Numbered from the stretch's first letter, positions 1-8,928 are shown. The stretch: DNA of 64,000 bases from an uncultured Aquimarina sp. (GCF_947495315.1 NZ_CANLYD010000005.1:124001-188000), one strand, 5' to 3'. Program-made: numbers and translations. The notes: generated from the sequence alone by a model not told the origin.

Positions 1-73
1 TGATAAGAATTGTTATTAGTAGTACCCCAATGAGTATGAAGATAATCTTAAAAACTCGTTTTAATAATTTCAT
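1..73 (-). CDS. N-terminus of a membrane or secreted protein, cut by window edge
   Basis: Reading leftward from an ATG at 73, the frame stays open to the window edge and encodes 24 residues beginning MKLLKRVF and continuing with a hydrophobic stretch rich in Ile and Leu. Lysines followed by a hydrophobic core is the pattern of a signal peptide or first membrane helix. It has the same strand as the next genes to the right. Too little is present to name a family. The 172 bp between it and the next gene show nothing I can name. Confidence 0.5.
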   Translation of the reverse strand, partial: MKLLKRVFKIIFILIGVLLITILI

Positions 74-245
74 TTATCTAATTATTGCTAAGGTTCAATA
101 TGTGAATCTAAAAAAGGTAAAATATACGTGAACCAATTTATTCTTTCATGTTGATTTTTATTCCTTTAAACTTATAAAAATTTAGTGCCTTTTCAAATAG
201 GAAATAAGCTTTCGATTTGGGACTAAACTACTATGATTTTATAGG

Positions 246-662
246 TTATTTGTTTTTTGAATTCAATATCACCATTAATTCTATGGCTACCAATCCAAAA
301 ATAATTAAGAGTTCCAAGAAAAAGTAGAGCAGCCCTAAAGCGGTTAAACTTTCATAGAAATTATAGATACAAATAATAGTGATAAAACAATATGCTAGAT
401 TAGCAAAAGCAATAATCCTAAGTAAAGATTGCCATTTTTTTGGATTTAAGAAATAACATGAGATGGAATATGCTGCAAATACAAAAGCTATTGCGGATAA
501 AAAATAGAGCATTTTTACCGGCATCCCAATATACTCCTGAAATCTAGTTAACACCACAGCTAAAAAAAAGACAGTAACTAATGCACCTAATCCATCAATA
601 AGGAAAAGCTGTTTTGGTTTCCTCCTTAAAGTGTTAATTAATTGCTGAATTTTGTGAATCAT
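246..662 (-). CDS. small four-helix membrane protein, unknown function
   Basis: 138 residues with a basic N-terminus and four predicted membrane helices at about 18-40, 48-70, 80-101 and 107-133. I see no catalytic motif and do not recognise the family. It lies 18 bp downstream of the DUF2459-like gene on the same strand, so the two are probably co-transcribed. Its place among envelope genes fits an inner-membrane protein, but no substrate or partner can be inferred. Confidence 0.7.
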   Translation of the reverse strand: MIHKIQQLINTLRRKPKQLFLIDGLGALVTVFFLAVVLTRFQEYIGMPVKMLYFLSAIAFVFAAYSISCYFLNPKKWQSLLRIIAFANLAYCFITIICIYNFYESLTALGLLYFFLELLIIFGLVAIELMVILNSKNK

Positions 663-680
663 ACTTCAAAAAGGTGTTAT

Positions 681-1331
681 TTACTTTTTATGAATACGTA
701 ATAATCCAAAATCAAACGGTGTCCAAAGACATGCTTTTAGATCACTTTTTTTGAAACCCGTATTCACCCAAGTATTGCATGTGTTAAAACAATTGTAACT
801 TCCATTAGCTTCGTAAAAATTATCCATGCTACCATAACTTGTTTCAGGTACCATTGTTTTATGACGATCAGTATCGTGAAAGAATGATTCTTTAATATAT
901 GTCTGTATTTGTATAAGTTGTGTAGTTGTCATTTTGATTTCCATCCAATGACCTTGTGCATTGTTATGTCTTGTCACATGCATTAAAGAAGGAGAATTTA
1001 GTAGTGCAGCCTGAAATCTGTTTACATTGGTAAAATCCATTGATTTTGCAGCCTTTGTATAATATGTTTTGTCTCCCCAACCAAAGGATAGGAATTGCGT
1101 TTGCTCGCTATATCGTAATCCATTAAGAAGTAAAGAATCTATTTCTGTTTTGGGAATGATGATTTCTAGATGAATACCATTAGTGGCTAAATAGATACTT
1201 TTATTTTGTTCTACACTACTGGTTTTTGGAGTCACGGGAATATAAGAACAAAGTAAGGCAACAATGAAATACGTAGCTGGAATTAGGAGTATCACTCCCA
1301 AGTATTTTAATATTTTTTTTACCAGTTGCAT
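681..1331 (-). CDS. DUF2459 (TIGR02117-type) family protein
   Basis: 216 residues. One membrane helix or uncleaved signal lies at about 10-31, followed by a soluble domain outside the cytoplasm. Motifs TNGIHLEIIIP (about residue 50), SFGWGDKTYY (about 83) and NCFNTCNTWVN (about 180) match my memory of the DUF2459/TIGR02117 family. The spaced His, Asp and Cys/Asn blocks suggest a papain-like hydrolase fold, but activity is not established. Length is normal for the family. The gene ends 18 bp before the four-helix membrane protein and probably shares its transcript. Confidence 0.65.
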   Translation of the reverse strand: MQLVKKILKYLGVILLIPATYFIVALLCSYIPVTPKTSSVEQNKSIYLATNGIHLEIIIPKTEIDSLLLNGLRYSEQTQFLSFGWGDKTYYTKAAKSMDFTNVNRFQAALLNSPSLMHVTRHNNAQGHWMEIKMTTTQLIQIQTYIKESFFHDTDRHKTMVPETSYGSMDNFYEANGSYNCFNTCNTWVNTGFKKSDLKACLWTPFDFGLLRIHKK

Positions 1332-1417
1332 AGTACTAGTTACGAAAAATCAATGAATTCTTTTGGATGATCCAAGAACTAATATCAGTTTGCTGCGACC
1401 TAGCTATGTAACTTATA

Positions 1418-2428
1418 CTAACCTTTAGTAACTGTAATCGTATAAGTGGCTACGATATTGTCGTTAATTTTTAGATGCATGTCATAGAAGCCTTTTCGAG
1501 TAAACGTGTGAGTGAAGGATATGATATTATCAACATTTTCGGTATTATAAATCTTTAAAGTTTTTTCTTTAGCGCCAATATAATGAACTAAAGCAATATT
1601 TTTATCCAAAATAAGGTTAGCGGATTTAAAACTAAATGTAATCTCATCATTCTTGTTGATCGAAATATCCATATTTTGTGGATACATAGGAGTGATGTTG
1701 TTTTCAAAAGTTTCTGCATATACCAACGGAGCTGTTATAAAATCAGTAGCCGTTATAGTATCATTAAGTAACCACTTTTGTTCTAAAGGAAAGTGGTTTT
1801 TTCCGAATAAAACCGGGTCTGTCAAGAAGTACCCGTCGTTATAGGCTGTTACAAAAGCATTATATTCATTTAGATATCCACTTGACCAAGTAGCATCGCA
1901 TAAGTACCATTTGCCGTTTAATCGCACAGCATTCCAGGAATGATTGGCCATTTCCAGTTCTTTGATATTGGACGCTACAGATTTTCCGTATCCATCTACA
2001 ATTTCGCATTGGATATTTGCCAGAAAACATAATTCCTTAATCAAATAGGCATAGCCAGTACACATTGTTTTTTTGCGTTTCAGTAACTTTTTAAAAACAA
2101 TTTTCTTGTATTCATGATTCCATTTCAAAAACGAAATGGAATCACGTTGAAGCTTTTTTCGTTTTTTATTCACTATGGTAAACTGCGTATTATCTCCTTT
2201 AATGTTTTGGCAGACCCACTTGTAGATAGCTCTAAATTTTTCTACATCGCTGGGTAATGTATTTGTTAGTTGATGTGCTAAAACGGGAAGATTTTCTAAA
2301 GAAACTCCTTCATTCAATTGGGCAATGTTATCCGCTCTTGTGAAATCTATGGATGCAAAATCAGAGATTTGAGCATATAGACAATTGGAGAAAACGGCAA
2401 GAAAAAAGATATAAAGGCTGGTTCTCAT
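1418..2428 (-). CDS. secreted transglutaminase-like domain protein
   Basis: 336 residues with a cleavable signal peptide (about 1-20). The transglutaminase-like core holds a plausible Cys-His-Asp triad: Cys123 in MCTGYAY, His163 in ANHSWNAV and Asp178 in WYLCDATW. This is the classic pattern of bacterial transglutaminase/protease-like proteins. The C-terminal 130 or so residues look like beta-sandwich. It probably acts on proteins or peptides in the periplasm or at the cell surface; the substrate is unknown. It starts 15 bp after the CarboxypepD_reg gene, so the two likely form an operon. Confidence 0.8.
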   Translation of the reverse strand: MRTSLYIFFLAVFSNCLYAQISDFASIDFTRADNIAQLNEGVSLENLPVLAHQLTNTLPSDVEKFRAIYKWVCQNIKGDNTQFTIVNKKRKKLQRDSISFLKWNHEYKKIVFKKLLKRKKTMCTGYAYLIKELCFLANIQCEIVDGYGKSVASNIKELEMANHSWNAVRLNGKWYLCDATWSSGYLNEYNAFVTAYNDGYFLTDPVLFGKNHFPLEQKWLLNDTITATDFITAPLVYAETFENNITPMYPQNMDISINKNDEITFSFKSANLILDKNIALVHYIGAKEKTLKIYNTENVDNIISFTHTFTRKGFYDMHLKINDNIVATYTITVTKG

Positions 2429-2443
2429 AACTGTGCTGATTGA

Positions 2444-3127
2444 TTAATTCTTTTTTGAACTATACACTTTTTTTACCGCTACTTTTCCCATCAGTACACA
2501 ACCAGGTGTTTTTAGGTTTACATTTAAGGCGATATCATTAACAGAATTTTTATCTTGAATTACTACTTTTTTAGAAGTAAAACCTATATAACTAAATATT
2601 AAAACACCACCTTTTTTGAGTTGTACGGGAAACTCAAAATTACCATCAAAATCAGTAGATGTACCTAACGCAGTACCTTCTAAAACTACATTGACACCTG
2701 GCAACGGAATGCCGTTTTCCGAAACCACACCTTTTACGGTAATTTTATTCTCATTAACGATATTCTGAAATTTTGAAGGGTTCTCATCCGTGGTTTTTAT
2801 TTGACTTTTTATGTTTTGTGCCTGTGTTTTGGTAAAAGAAAATAAGGCTATAAAGGCAAAGGCAATTCCGCTAATAAAACTAATGTTCTTTCTTTTTGGA
2901 GCAGTATGTATATTATAGGTTGTTAATTGCTTACTGTTAAATCTTCCACAGGTGTTTTTAGTGGTATTTGTCTCGAAGTAATGTACGATTTCCTGAGAAT
3001 TCATTGTAGAGAAGTCGATCACTTCTTTTGTGCAGGAATTACAAAATCCACCTTTTTCTGTTGGCGAAAAGTTTTTAAAATCTTCAGTACAAGGACTTTT
3101 GATGTTTAAACTAAATTGATTATTCAT
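2444..3127 (-). CDS. Cys-rich N-domain plus CarboxypepD_reg-like envelope protein
   Basis: The start is set at the ATG at 3127 because the protein from there begins like known relatives (MNNQFSLNIKSPC); an upstream in-frame start would add 25 unusual residues. Cys13, Cys29, Cys32 and Cys60 (the last in TCGRF) form a small zinc-ribbon-like N-terminal module. A single membrane helix follows at about residues 82-101, then a CarboxypepD_reg-like beta domain with GVNVVLEGTALGTSTDFDG, the same motif found at the start of SusC proteins. The architecture implies a cytoplasmic Cys module and a periplasmic beta domain. It is a recurring Bacteroidota family of unknown role. Confidence 0.75.
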   Translation of the reverse strand: MNNQFSLNIKSPCTEDFKNFSPTEKGGFCNSCTKEVIDFSTMNSQEIVHYFETNTTKNTCGRFNSKQLTTYNIHTAPKRKNISFISGIAFAFIALFSFTKTQAQNIKSQIKTTDENPSKFQNIVNENKITVKGVVSENGIPLPGVNVVLEGTALGTSTDFDGNFEFPVQLKKGGVLIFSYIGFTSKKVVIQDKNSVNDIALNVNLKTPGCVLMGKVAVKKVYSSKKN

Positions 3128-3300
3128 AGTATCATTCTTTATAGTTAATACTTCAAACCTACGTTTACAGTAGATTATATGAAATGTAGAATTAGTGAAC
3201 ACCTCTTTTTGATACGTAAAGTGTTCTTTTTGGTGAGTGAGAAAATATCAGAACAATAAAATAATGTAGGTTATAGCAGAGATAGTATCAAAAGTAATTA

Positions 3301-3322
3301 CCTGTCTCTTGGTACAGACAGG
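3301..3322 (-). terminator. weak hairpin after the DUF4269 gene
   Basis: CCTGTCT and AGACAGG form a 7-bp stem around an 8-base loop, 28 bp past the stop of the DUF4269 gene. There is no strong T-run in either direction, so it may be a weak terminator or a processing site. Confidence 0.35.
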
Positions 3323-3350
3323 ATTGAGTGGATTTTGTTGAAGAAAGTTA

Positions 3351-3878
3351 TTATATTTTGAACTTTAAAAGTTCTTCATACGGATCGCCAATCAAACCTA
3401 ATAGCTTAGCAAAGGCAGGTTCTGTTTTTAGCCCTTCTTCTTTTAGTTTTAGTATCTCTTCTTTGAATTCTGCTCCTTTTGCATTTAGAATTTCATACTC
3501 TTTAATCATATGTCTATATGCATATTGTTTTTGAGTCGGCCGATCTTGCCCAAAAATTTCTATCACATACTTTGTTGTTTGAAACTTAGCAATGACGGAT
3601 ATTAGACCGTTCCAAAAACCAGATCTCATCTCAAAATCATTTTGATCAGCATACAATTTGGTTAAAGTCGTTTGAAATTCTTGGTGATTAAGACAATGAC
3701 AGATGATATCCAAATCACTTTTTGGTGTATCAATCTCAATTGGGATGGTTCCGGTAAGGATAGGGTTGTATGCATTTAGTTTATCAAAAATTTCGAGTTC
3801 AGACAATTGTATATAGGCTTGTTGCTGTCTTTTATTTCCAGTTTTCAGGTATTCGATATTGGTAAAATCCTTAATCAA
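3351..3878 (-). CDS. DUF4269 nucleotidyltransferase-like protein
   Basis: 175 residues. The segment LTGTIPIEIDTPKSDLDIIC at about 41-60 is the hallmark of DUF4269, which resembles a minimal nucleotidyltransferase pattern (G-[TS] followed by D-x-D, here SDLDI). The family is cytoplasmic and its reaction is unknown to me. The ATG overlaps the end of the upstream gene by 8 bp, suggesting translational coupling although the products look unrelated. Length is normal for the family. Confidence 0.75.
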   Translation of the reverse strand: MIKDFTNIEYLKTGNKRQQQAYIQLSELEIFDKLNAYNPILTGTIPIEIDTPKSDLDIICHCLNHQEFQTTLTKLYADQNDFEMRSGFWNGLISVIAKFQTTKYVIEIFGQDRPTQKQYAYRHMIKEYEILNAKGAEFKEEILKLKEEGLKTEPAFAKLLGLIGDPYEELLKFKI

Positions 3879-5079
3879 TATTTTCTTTTAAGTATTGTTC
3901 TATTTTACTCATGTCCTTCGTTTTTTTAGGGGCATTGTAATTTAACCAAAATTTAGAATTATAAGGTTTTGCCTGATTTTCAAGGCTTACTCCAATTTGC
4001 ATATTTTCTTCAAAAGGATAATTTTCAATATCTTCAATGACTATTTTGTTAATGAAAAGTTCTTTTTTTGGGTTCTTAGTGAATAAAAGTTTTAGAGGAT
4101 CTTTAATATCATATATTTCCCAAGTATCTTCTTCTTTTTGATATTTCAAATACATTTTTCCGTTAAATTCTTGGTACTCAAAAACAACATTGTAGTGTAC
4201 TACCTGCTGTCCGTTTGAAAATCGTCTTTTCCAAGATTTTCCTTTATTTGTTGTTCTTGTAAGCTCCATTTTAACGAAAGCAAAAGATTCTGTATCTATA
4301 TATAATATCGCTCTTTGAAAAGGTTTATCATTTGCGATAATTTTATAAACGTATTTATTATTGTAAAGTAATACATCTTCTAATTCATATTTCCACCCTT
4401 TTTTACCTTTAATTGGTCCATAGTCAAACCTAATGAAGTCATCTTCTATTAAATCAATAATTGAGTTTTTCCTATCCCATTTTTCATTCCAAGGATTTTT
4501 TTTGGCAATGTAATTACTCTTTACTTCAATTAATTCTACTTTTGGTTCCTTATCAATGTTGTGTGCTTCGTTATAAAATCTAGCTGCGCACTCTAGATAT
4601 TCTACATATTTATCATCTTCATTTTGGACATCTCTAATAAAGCCTTCAGATATATAAGGTTTTATAGGATAGTTGTTTTCAATTTCCAGATATGCTTTTT
4701 TTACAATTTCCTTTGCTGTTAATTTCTTCTTTTTGGTTGCGATGATTGTAACTTCATTTAATTCATCAATTTTAGAACTAAGAAATATTTTCTGGTTAGA
4801 AACAAAATCATCAATATCTATTTGGACCGATTCATAACCTATACTTGATATAACTACGATATTTGCACCTTCAATTGATGAGAAGTGAAAGGTGAAATTT
4901 CCTTCTTCATTTGAGGTTGTTCCGATTGTTTGTCCTTTAAGATAGATGGAAGCAAACACTATAGGCGCTTTAGTTTCTTTATCTAGTAATTGACCCGAAA
5001 TCCTTTTGTTATTATTTTGCGCGGTGATTGTTAAAGAAAAAAACAATAGGACAAAAGTATATATATAAGTTCTGCTCAT
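3871..5079 (-). CDS. secreted CarboxypepD_reg-like domain protein
   Basis: I place the start at the ATG at 5079, since the upstream in-frame start is a TTG with no support. A signal peptide (MSRTYIYTFVLLF, cleaved after TAQ) precedes a CarboxypepD_reg-like beta domain with the motif GTTSNEEGNFTFHF. The next 270 or so residues form a lipoprotein-like beta-rich domain containing ATKKKKLTAKEIVKKAY, typical of DUF5686/CarboxypepD_reg proteins of Flavobacteria. No transmembrane barrel is present, so a periplasmic location is likely. The last bases overlap the DUF4269 gene. Function is unknown. Confidence 0.75.
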   Translation of the reverse strand: MSRTYIYTFVLLFFSLTITAQNNNKRISGQLLDKETKAPIVFASIYLKGQTIGTTSNEEGNFTFHFSSIEGANIVVISSIGYESVQIDIDDFVSNQKIFLSSKIDELNEVTIIATKKKKLTAKEIVKKAYLEIENNYPIKPYISEGFIRDVQNEDDKYVEYLECAARFYNEAHNIDKEPKVELIEVKSNYIAKKNPWNEKWDRKNSIIDLIEDDFIRFDYGPIKGKKGWKYELEDVLLYNNKYVYKIIANDKPFQRAILYIDTESFAFVKMELTRTTNKGKSWKRRFSNGQQVVHYNVVFEYQEFNGKMYLKYQKEEDTWEIYDIKDPLKLLFTKNPKKELFINKIVIEDIENYPFEENMQIGVSLENQAKPYNSKFWLNYNAPKKTKDMSKIEQYLKENID

Positions 5080-5177
5080 ACCTTGTAGACGAATCAATTA
5101 TGGTTTTGATACAATTTTAAAAATAATTCTAATATTGTCTTGAATAAACTAGGTTTTCTTTCGAAGAATACTAACGC

Positions 5178-5228
5178 CAAATATATAAATTGGAGCAAGA
5201 TTAGGATGTTTAAGATAATCGATTTATC
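5178..5228 (-). promoter_or_regulatory. conserved upstream block, copy 1
   Basis: 51 bp resembling 18274-18324 upstream of an AraC gene, with about 36 of 51 positions identical by eye. The ends are best conserved: AATCGATTTATC and CAAATATAT on the + strand, 39 bp apart in both copies. On the minus strand it contains TATATTTG, a Bacteroidota -7 box. It lies about 100 bp upstream of the CarboxypepD_reg gene. The rest of the 465-bp gap (5098-5562) holds an intergenic element and no gene I can support. Confidence 0.45.
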
Positions 5229-5337
5229 TGCGTTATTTTTCTCATAGCAAACTTTTTTTGATATATGTTAGATAAGTATTCTATACATATACAGACGAAA
5301 AAGTTTTACTAATAGTTGCTTGTGCTTTTCTATATAC

Positions 5338-5545
5338 AAACGATATCTGCTATAAGAAACTTAGGGCAATTAAAAAGCAGTTTCTTTTCGAATTAACAGA
5401 GCTGAATTTTGTATTTTGTTTTTAACTTATCAATCTTAAAAACCTACCAAAGGACTACAATTATTAAATTTATAAAATAAAGTAAGAATTGTGAGTTTAA
5501 AAAATTGGCGGTTTTCGCAAATGCATAAGAACCTTTCGGAAAGTT
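5338..5545. repeat. intergenic palindromic element, degraded copy (a)
   Basis: Begins near CTGCTATAAGAAACTTAGGGC and ends near GGCGGTTTTCGCAAATGC. The GGCGG...GCAAAT block recurs in the element at 7801-7925. It sits 18 bp past the stop of the NTF2-like gene. Boundaries are approximate. Confidence 0.4.
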
Positions 5546-5562
5546 TTTACTAATTATCTTTA

Positions 5563-6081
5563 TTAGTTCATTTTGAAGAGATCCTTAGCTTCAAAAGGGC
5601 AGGCTTCCAGTTTTTGCATATTCTGAGACCAAGTGACACTTGTGATTTTCCATGTATTATTTATTAGAATTAGAGACCAGTATTCAGTTCCCCAATTTTG
5701 AATTTTAGAATTAACATTGAAGCTGTAATCAAATGATATGGTTGCAAATTCATTTAGCACATCTATTTTAACGTTATAAAATTTTTCTTCGCTTCCATCT
5801 TTCAATTCTTCAAAGAATGCCTTGTAACTACTAGTTTTAAATGTGAAATCAGGTTTTTGTTGAAGCACTCTTTTTTTAGTCTTTCCTGTTATAATTGCTG
5901 CCCAAGTAATAGAATCGTGTAAAAATAAATTAGAAAATTTTTCAAAATCATTATGCTCTATTATTGATACTCTAAAAACATCAATTACTTTTTCCAATTC
6001 CGCTTTGGAATCTTTAGTTGTTTGAGCATTTATAAAAAAGAAAGAAAGGGAAAAACTAAACAATATTAATTTGAATCTCAT
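5563..6081 (-). CDS. secreted NTF2-like (SnoaL/DUF4440-type) protein
   Basis: 172 residues. A signal peptide spans about 1-19 (cleaved after NAQ). The mature part starts with an amphipathic helix (AELEKVIDVFRVSIIEHN) and continues with strands ending in WSLILINNTWKITSVTWSQN, the curved-sheet pattern of NTF2-like proteins. Such proteins are often small secreted binding domains or enzymes; no catalytic pair is obvious. It is a single gene followed at its 3' end by an intergenic element. Confidence 0.65.
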   Translation of the reverse strand: MRFKLILFSFSLSFFFINAQTTKDSKAELEKVIDVFRVSIIEHNDFEKFSNLFLHDSITWAAIITGKTKKRVLQQKPDFTFKTSSYKAFFEELKDGSEEKFYNVKIDVLNEFATISFDYSFNVNSKIQNWGTEYWSLILINNTWKITSVTWSQNMQKLEACPFEAKDLFKMN

Positions 6082-6246
6082 AAAAGTGTATTTATTTAAT
6101 AATAGATACTATGATGACGACGAAGTTTGAAAATTGTAACTAAAAATGAAATAATAGGGTAAATATTTTTTTCAAATTATAGAGCAGTTTTAATTGTTCT
6201 ACTAGAAATTTTGACGTAGTTTTAAATACCTAATATCATTTTTGGA

Positions 6247-6285
6247 ATGTCTTGTGTATGAAAGATAGCGTATTAAAAGATACTG
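6247..6285. repeat. intergenic element, left-arm fragment (b)
   Basis: GTCTTGTGTATGA followed by an ATAGCG block matches the left arm at 7801-7840 and 9523-9550. It lies 30 bp past the stop of the gene at 6315. Only this arm is recognisable. Confidence 0.45.
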
Positions 6286-6314
6286 GTTTTTTAGATTAAA
6301 CACGTACCGAATTT

Positions 6315-6686
6315 TTAATTCAACCACTCTTTCCAGGGTATCAAAAAAGGTAAGACTAAAACCCAAATGACAAAGAACATTGCCATAGTTTTGGGAAAAG
6401 GAATACCATTTCGAAATGCAGGAAGTACCACTATAAATAACCAAGTTCCTTTATAGATAAACTGTAATAAAAGTACTGGCGAAAATGTAATTGGCTTCCA
6501 AAGCCCTAAAATGGATAAAATTGCAATAGCTAACCATAGAGAGCCTATAAGCCTAATAACTTCTGTAGGTTGATAAGCATTTCCAAAAGTTGTTAAAGCA
6601 GAATTTTTCGGATTTGAAAGTGCGGAAATTGCGATTTGTCCTGCAACAATTATGTTCAATATGTATATTATTCTTAGTCCAATCAT
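6315..6686 (-). CDS. small four-helix membrane protein, unknown function
   Basis: 123 residues and strongly hydrophobic, with helices at about 4-24, 43-63, 68-90 and 100-118. Conserved-looking polar spots are TTFGNAYQPTEVIRLIGSLW and PFPKTMAMF. I do not recognise a named family with confidence. It lies 11 bp downstream of the SRPBCC gene on the same strand, so the two are likely a two-gene unit. Confidence 0.65.
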   Translation of the reverse strand: MIGLRIIYILNIIVAGQIAISALSNPKNSALTTFGNAYQPTEVIRLIGSLWLAIAILSILGLWKPITFSPVLLLQFIYKGTWLFIVVLPAFRNGIPFPKTMAMFFVIWVLVLPFLIPWKEWLN

Positions 6687-6697
6687 TTTAATTTGGT

Positions 6698-7138
6698 TTA
6701 TTCGTGTTCAGCGAGTCTTTTAAAGTTTTCCATTACCTTAGGCAAAACAGCCTTAAAATTACTACCAAGCATAAGACCAAAAAACCTTTTTAGAAATCCT
6801 GTAAATCTTATATCGTCCGTAAATTCAATTTGGTTTCCTTTATTTTCCAGAGTTCGTTTTATTTCTAAAGTACCAATTGGCATTTTAGTTACAAATGTGT
6901 AAGATTCATTAGGAGTCAATTCGCTGATATGAAATTTCAATTTTGGTCCTTTTTTTGGTATTAATATACCTTTTGCACCAAATGAGAATTTTTCCAGAAG
7001 AATAGAATCATCAAGTTCAGTGTCCCATTGTTTCCATCTATCTACACTAGTTAAAAAGTCCCAAACTTTTTGTTGAGAATTATTTATTAAGATTGAATAT
7101 TGAAAATGATAATTTGTTTGTTTTTTTGATGATGTCAT
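6698..7138 (-). CDS. SRPBCC (START-like) family protein
   Basis: 146 residues. The order is typical of polyketide-cyclase/AHSA1-type SRPBCC proteins. A first strand with INNSQQKVWDFLTSVDRWKQWD (about 17-38) is followed by GAKGILIPKKGPKLKF, ESYTFVTKMPIGTLEIKRTLE, and a long C-terminal helix FKAVLPKVMENFKRLAE. The fold forms a ligand-binding cavity; the ligand is unknown. There is no signal peptide, so it is cytoplasmic. The Crp-like regulator gene starts upstream, with 68 bp between, and the membrane gene follows 11 bp downstream. Confidence 0.8.
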   Translation of the reverse strand: MTSSKKQTNYHFQYSILINNSQQKVWDFLTSVDRWKQWDTELDDSILLEKFSFGAKGILIPKKGPKLKFHISELTPNESYTFVTKMPIGTLEIKRTLENKGNQIEFTDDIRFTGFLKRFFGLMLGSNFKAVLPKVMENFKRLAEHE

Positions 7139-7206
7139 TTTGAGATTTTAATTGCAAAATTCCAAAACTTTCAAAACAATATACTGAACCTATGTTAACT
7201 TATTTT

Positions 7207-7773
7207 TTATGATAGCATTTTCCTTCTTATTCTGCTCAATGATTGTGGTGCGACACCAAAAAAAGATGCAAGGTGCTTTAAAGGTATTCTTTGAAGTAAT
7301 TCTGGTTGATTTTTTAACAATTTCTGATAGCGGTTTTCGGCTGTTTCTGTTTGTAGTTCTTCTAAGATTTCTTCTGTAAAAAATTGAACCTCCTGTGTGA
7401 TTTTACGAGCAAAACTATTCCAAGATTTTAACTTTAGTAGTTCCTGGTTTTCCTCAAAAGTTGTTTCCCAAACAATTGATTTTTCTATGGTTTGGATATA
7501 TTCGTTTGCTGGTTTTTTTGAATTAAAACTCGCTTGTGAAGTAAAGCAATATGGTGCTATTGTAAAGAATTTAGTAATTTCTGACCCATCTTTTAAAATA
7601 AAAAAGCGCAAAAGTCCACTTTCAAGAAAATATAGATGCTTACAGGTCTTTCCTTGTTCCAAAAGATTATAGTTTTTTGGTAATTCTTTTCTTCTGAAAC
7701 GTTCTGAAATTAATTCCCAATCCGAATTAGGTATTTTTTCATATTGCTCTATAAATCTTTTAAATTCTTTCAA
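7207..7773 (-). CDS. Crp/Fnr-family transcriptional regulator
   Basis: 188 residues. The N-terminal half is a cyclic-nucleotide-binding-type beta roll (LLEQGKTCKHLYFLESGLLR, about 37-56), followed by a long dimer helix. A short C-terminal winged helix contains HLASFFGVAPQSLSRIRRKM. The FGVAPQSLSRIRR ending is typical of Bacteroidota Crp-like regulators that tend to control adjacent genes. Cysteines typical of an Fnr iron-sulfur cluster are absent. It may regulate the SRPBCC and membrane genes just downstream; that is inference from position. Confidence 0.85.
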   Translation of the reverse strand: MKEFKRFIEQYEKIPNSDWELISERFRRKELPKNYNLLEQGKTCKHLYFLESGLLRFFILKDGSEITKFFTIAPYCFTSQASFNSKKPANEYIQTIEKSIVWETTFEENQELLKLKSWNSFARKITQEVQFFTEEILEELQTETAENRYQKLLKNQPELLQRIPLKHLASFFGVAPQSLSRIRRKMLS

Positions 7774-7800
7774 TTTTTAATGTATGTTCCGATGTTTTTA

Positions 7801-7925
7801 GCTTGTAGGTAACTGTCTTGTGTATGATCAGTTGCGTGTAAATTATAAAATTTGGCGGACTTGCAAATATGCCTAAACTTGTATTAATTAACTAGTTGTC
7901 TGTTAGTTATGTGTATCTTGATGCC
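7801..7925. repeat. intergenic palindromic element (c)
   Basis: The left arm GTAGGTAACTGTCTTGTGTA pairs by eye with a right arm containing GTTAGTTATGTGTATC (about 7902-7917). Most non-identical pairs would be G-T wobbles if the + strand folds. The centre holds GGCGGACTTGCAAATATGC, shared with copy a. It lies 16 bp past the stop of the alpha/beta hydrolase gene. Confidence 0.55.
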
Positions 7926-7940
7926 TGCTGGTTTTTTTGC

Positions 7941-8759
7941 TCAATGTATATAACTTACGATTTTTTCTAATACTTCTTTTGTTCTTAATATACGAAAATG
8001 CCCCGTTCCTTCAATTTCTTTAAATTCAGATGCAGTCCAATTTTGGTGTACATTCTTTGACCTGGCGATTGGAATTACTTTATCGTTTTTATCGTGAATT
8101 ATGAGTGATTTGTCCACGTTTATAGTTTTAACAAAATCACTAACATTTAAAGTTTCAACATTAATTCCTGTCTCTTTTTCCAATCTATTAATCAATCGGT
8201 TTTTAACGTCATCATTAATTCCAACCATTTCTGAAACATCATTTATTCTTTCGATAAACTTATCTGGTGTCGTTATCAATACATATTTTTCAATTCGTAG
8301 GTCTGGATTATTAAACAAAGCATAAGTTGTAGCTACTCCTCCAAATGAATGACTGACTAATAATTTTATGTTATATTTTTTAATCAAAACTCCAACTAAT
8401 TCCGAAAACTCGAATAAACTCGTCCTTCCTTTACTACTGAAACCGTGAGATGGTCCATCAAAAGAATGCACAGTATATCCATTTTCTAAAAGCTTTTCTA
8501 TTAAATCCGAAAAATTTCCTGCCTGACCTTCCCAGCCGTGAATTAGGAGGATTTTTTTTTCACCACCTTTCCAAGTATATAGTTGGATGTCAAAGTCCTT
8601 GAATTTAAAATTTTCCTTTGCGGATTTGTTTAAAGTATTCAATTCATTTTCTCGAAGTTTACGAACTTGAGGGTTTGTTAATTGATTGTACGCAAATGAT
8701 GTTATGATATTTGGAAATAGATTTGAAGCTATTCTGACTATAAGTTTTTTCATATTCAT
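7941..8759 (-). CDS. alpha/beta hydrolase
   Basis: 272 residues with the canonical order. The oxyanion strand is ILLIHGWEGQAGNF (His74-Gly75), the nucleophile elbow is VSHSFGG (Ser138), the acid is in IIHDKNDKVIP, and the catalytic His is in GTGHFRILR. A short hydrophobic N-terminus could be a weak anchor but does not look like a classic signal peptide. The substrate cannot be told. It is a single gene between two intergenic elements. Confidence 0.85.
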   Translation of the reverse strand: MNMKKLIVRIASNLFPNIITSFAYNQLTNPQVRKLRENELNTLNKSAKENFKFKDFDIQLYTWKGGEKKILLIHGWEGQAGNFSDLIEKLLENGYTVHSFDGPSHGFSSKGRTSLFEFSELVGVLIKKYNIKLLVSHSFGGVATTYALFNNPDLRIEKYVLITTPDKFIERINDVSEMVGINDDVKNRLINRLEKETGINVETLNVSDFVKTINVDKSLIIHDKNDKVIPIARSKNVHQNWTASEFKEIEGTGHFRILRTKEVLEKIVSYIH

Positions 8760-8773
8760 AATGTTTTTTAAAT

Positions 8774-8880
8774 CGTAGGTAACGGTCTATCATATGAAAA
8801 AGTAATAGATTTACTTACTAACTTTTCGATTTATTACTGATCTTTATTTATGTCGATACTCTTGTTTTAGCAATTTCTCC
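8774..8880. repeat. intergenic element (d)
   Basis: Begins CGTAGGTAACGGTCTATCAT. Over about 100 bp it aligns by eye with 9518-9615 (shared ACTTACTAA, ACTGA.CTTT, TATACT/GATACT blocks), and its first 10 bases match copy c. It lies about 50 bp past the stop of the gene at 8929. Confidence 0.5.
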
Positions 8881-8928
8881 ACTATTTTTTTTAAGCAATC
8901 TAAAAGTCAAAATTTAATGAACTCTTGT

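Noticed and set aside
1653..1844. Open frame on the + strand inside the transglutaminase-like gene
   Set aside because: It lies opposite a well-supported coding frame with catalytic motifs and has no recognisable protein features.
6202..6444. Minus-strand open frame overlapping the gene at 6315
   Set aside because: Frame-shifted relative to the membrane gene, no conserved features, and it runs over intergenic element b.
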